This document shows positions 63,166-64,000 of a stretch of 64,000 bases of DNA, one piece after another. Numbering within the stretch: position 1 is the first letter of the stretch; each line of letters starts with the position of its first letter. The notes beneath the pieces are model-generated. The model saw nothing but the letters and a program-made list of their open reading frames with translations, had not been told where the DNA came from and did not search any database. Location of the stretch: assembly GCF_048773025.1 (NCBI RefSeq), contig NC_133546.1:65929001-65993000 (forward strand). Reading direction: 5' to 3'. The position numbers were made by a program, and so were the translations under genes. The DNA is from Camelus bactrianus (lineage: Eukaryota; Chordata; Mammalia; Artiodactyla; Camelidae).

Positions 63166-64000
63166 TATGGGTAGCAGTTGTTTTTCTTTCAAGCCTTGAG
63201 AATGGCCAAACCACTTTCTTTCAATTACTTATGGAGAAGAACCTGAAACAAGCAGCAAGGGTGGAGAAAATCCAGTAAACTTCAGAATTAAAAAAAAATG
63301 GAAATCAAAATATATGAAGCTCAAAATCTCAAAGCTTTTGATGGAAGACAATTCCTGTCTTTTAAAATCTTCATTGGTTTGCTTCATTCTGAGGCAAATT
63401 TTGCCCTCATCCATAGGTTTCCTCCACATTCATCTACATCATGAGGACTATGGCTCCTGTGGGAGCCTGTTTGAGGTCTACCAAGTCATAAGAATCACAC
63501 ATTCTTTTCCTTGCCAAAGAAAAAAAATATGTTGCCAAACCCAAACACAGCTTGAATTCAGACAGAATATTCTTTAAATTCTGAGCAATTTTTCAATTTG
63601 GCTAAGAAGACTCATATCCCCTCAAAAGTCAATACTTACCAAAGGGAAACAGCCAGCAAAGCAAGTCTCTTTTTACTTCACACATAAGGACAAAGCAAAA
63701 TGGCTGTTTAATAACAAAACCATAATTCATACCAGATCATCCAAAATATGTTTGCACATATTTAAGTCTTACAGATAAATCTAATTTAGAAAAATATGTG
63801 ATTCTCAGTTCCTCACTTACTCATCCCTCTTTTCTGTTTTAGCTGTGGGTGTGTGTCATTCCAAGTTCTCTGGACAGTCTTGTAGAATTCAGAGTTCAGC
63901 TCTGCTACATGTTTCATCAGTTCCATTTCTCATGCAACAGCAGCAAGATGGAGACCTGAGAATACGTTTGTGGTGCTTGTGCCCAACGAATCACAGTCTG
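63166..64000. other. gene-free unique DNA to the end of the window
   Basis: Nothing recognised. Confidence 0.4.

Overview
This is mammalian nuclear DNA, most likely from a camelid (camel, llama or alpaca). The best evidence is a tRNA(Ala)-like SINE at 14048-14178, with a diverged reverse copy at 50951-51076, of the type known from camelids. The L1 3' ends at 2480-3043 and 45194-46125 are close sister copies. The window is AT-rich and full of repeats. I found no intact protein-coding gene and no RNA gene, so it reads as intergenic DNA or the inside of a very large intron.

Layout. 1-12.6 kb: mostly unique DNA with one young L1 3' end, MIR and L2 fragments, a MER20-like DNA transposon and two short L1-tail insertions. 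12.6-14.8 kb: a 5'-truncated L1 that later received the camelid SINE, with a perfect 16-bp target duplication. 14.8-21.3 kb: an old LINE-like purine-rich tract, a probable class I LTR, an MLT1 LTR and old L1 pieces. 21.3-30.6 kb: mostly unique DNA with one class I LTR and MIRs. 30.6-33.2 kb: the least repeat-like part. It opens with a small CpG island carrying three ETS-type motifs within 55 bp and continues as non-repeat AT-rich DNA. 33.2-44.7 kb: unique DNA with ancient repeats, including an L1 3' end inserted into an older repeat at 39 kb. 44.7-46.1 kb: an LTR followed by a minus-strand L1 whose ORF2 C-terminal frame is still open. 46-51 kb: unique DNA with MIRs. 51.8-52.1 kb: a fossil retroviral envelope fragment. 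53-58.4 kb: a dense LINE district that also holds a truncated RPSA processed pseudogene and, immediately after it, a 22-bp perfect inverted repeat. 58.4-64 kb: mostly unique DNA with one more short L1-tail insertion.

Most visible biology here is retrotransposition: L1 copies, SINEs that use L1 machinery, a pseudogene made by it, and fossil LTRs. The two places most worth host-biology attention are the CpG/ETS cluster near 30.7 kb and the RPSA-hairpin-L1 junction near 55.05 kb. I see no sign of a new multi-gene system. All repeat family names come from memory of consensus sequences, not from a database search.
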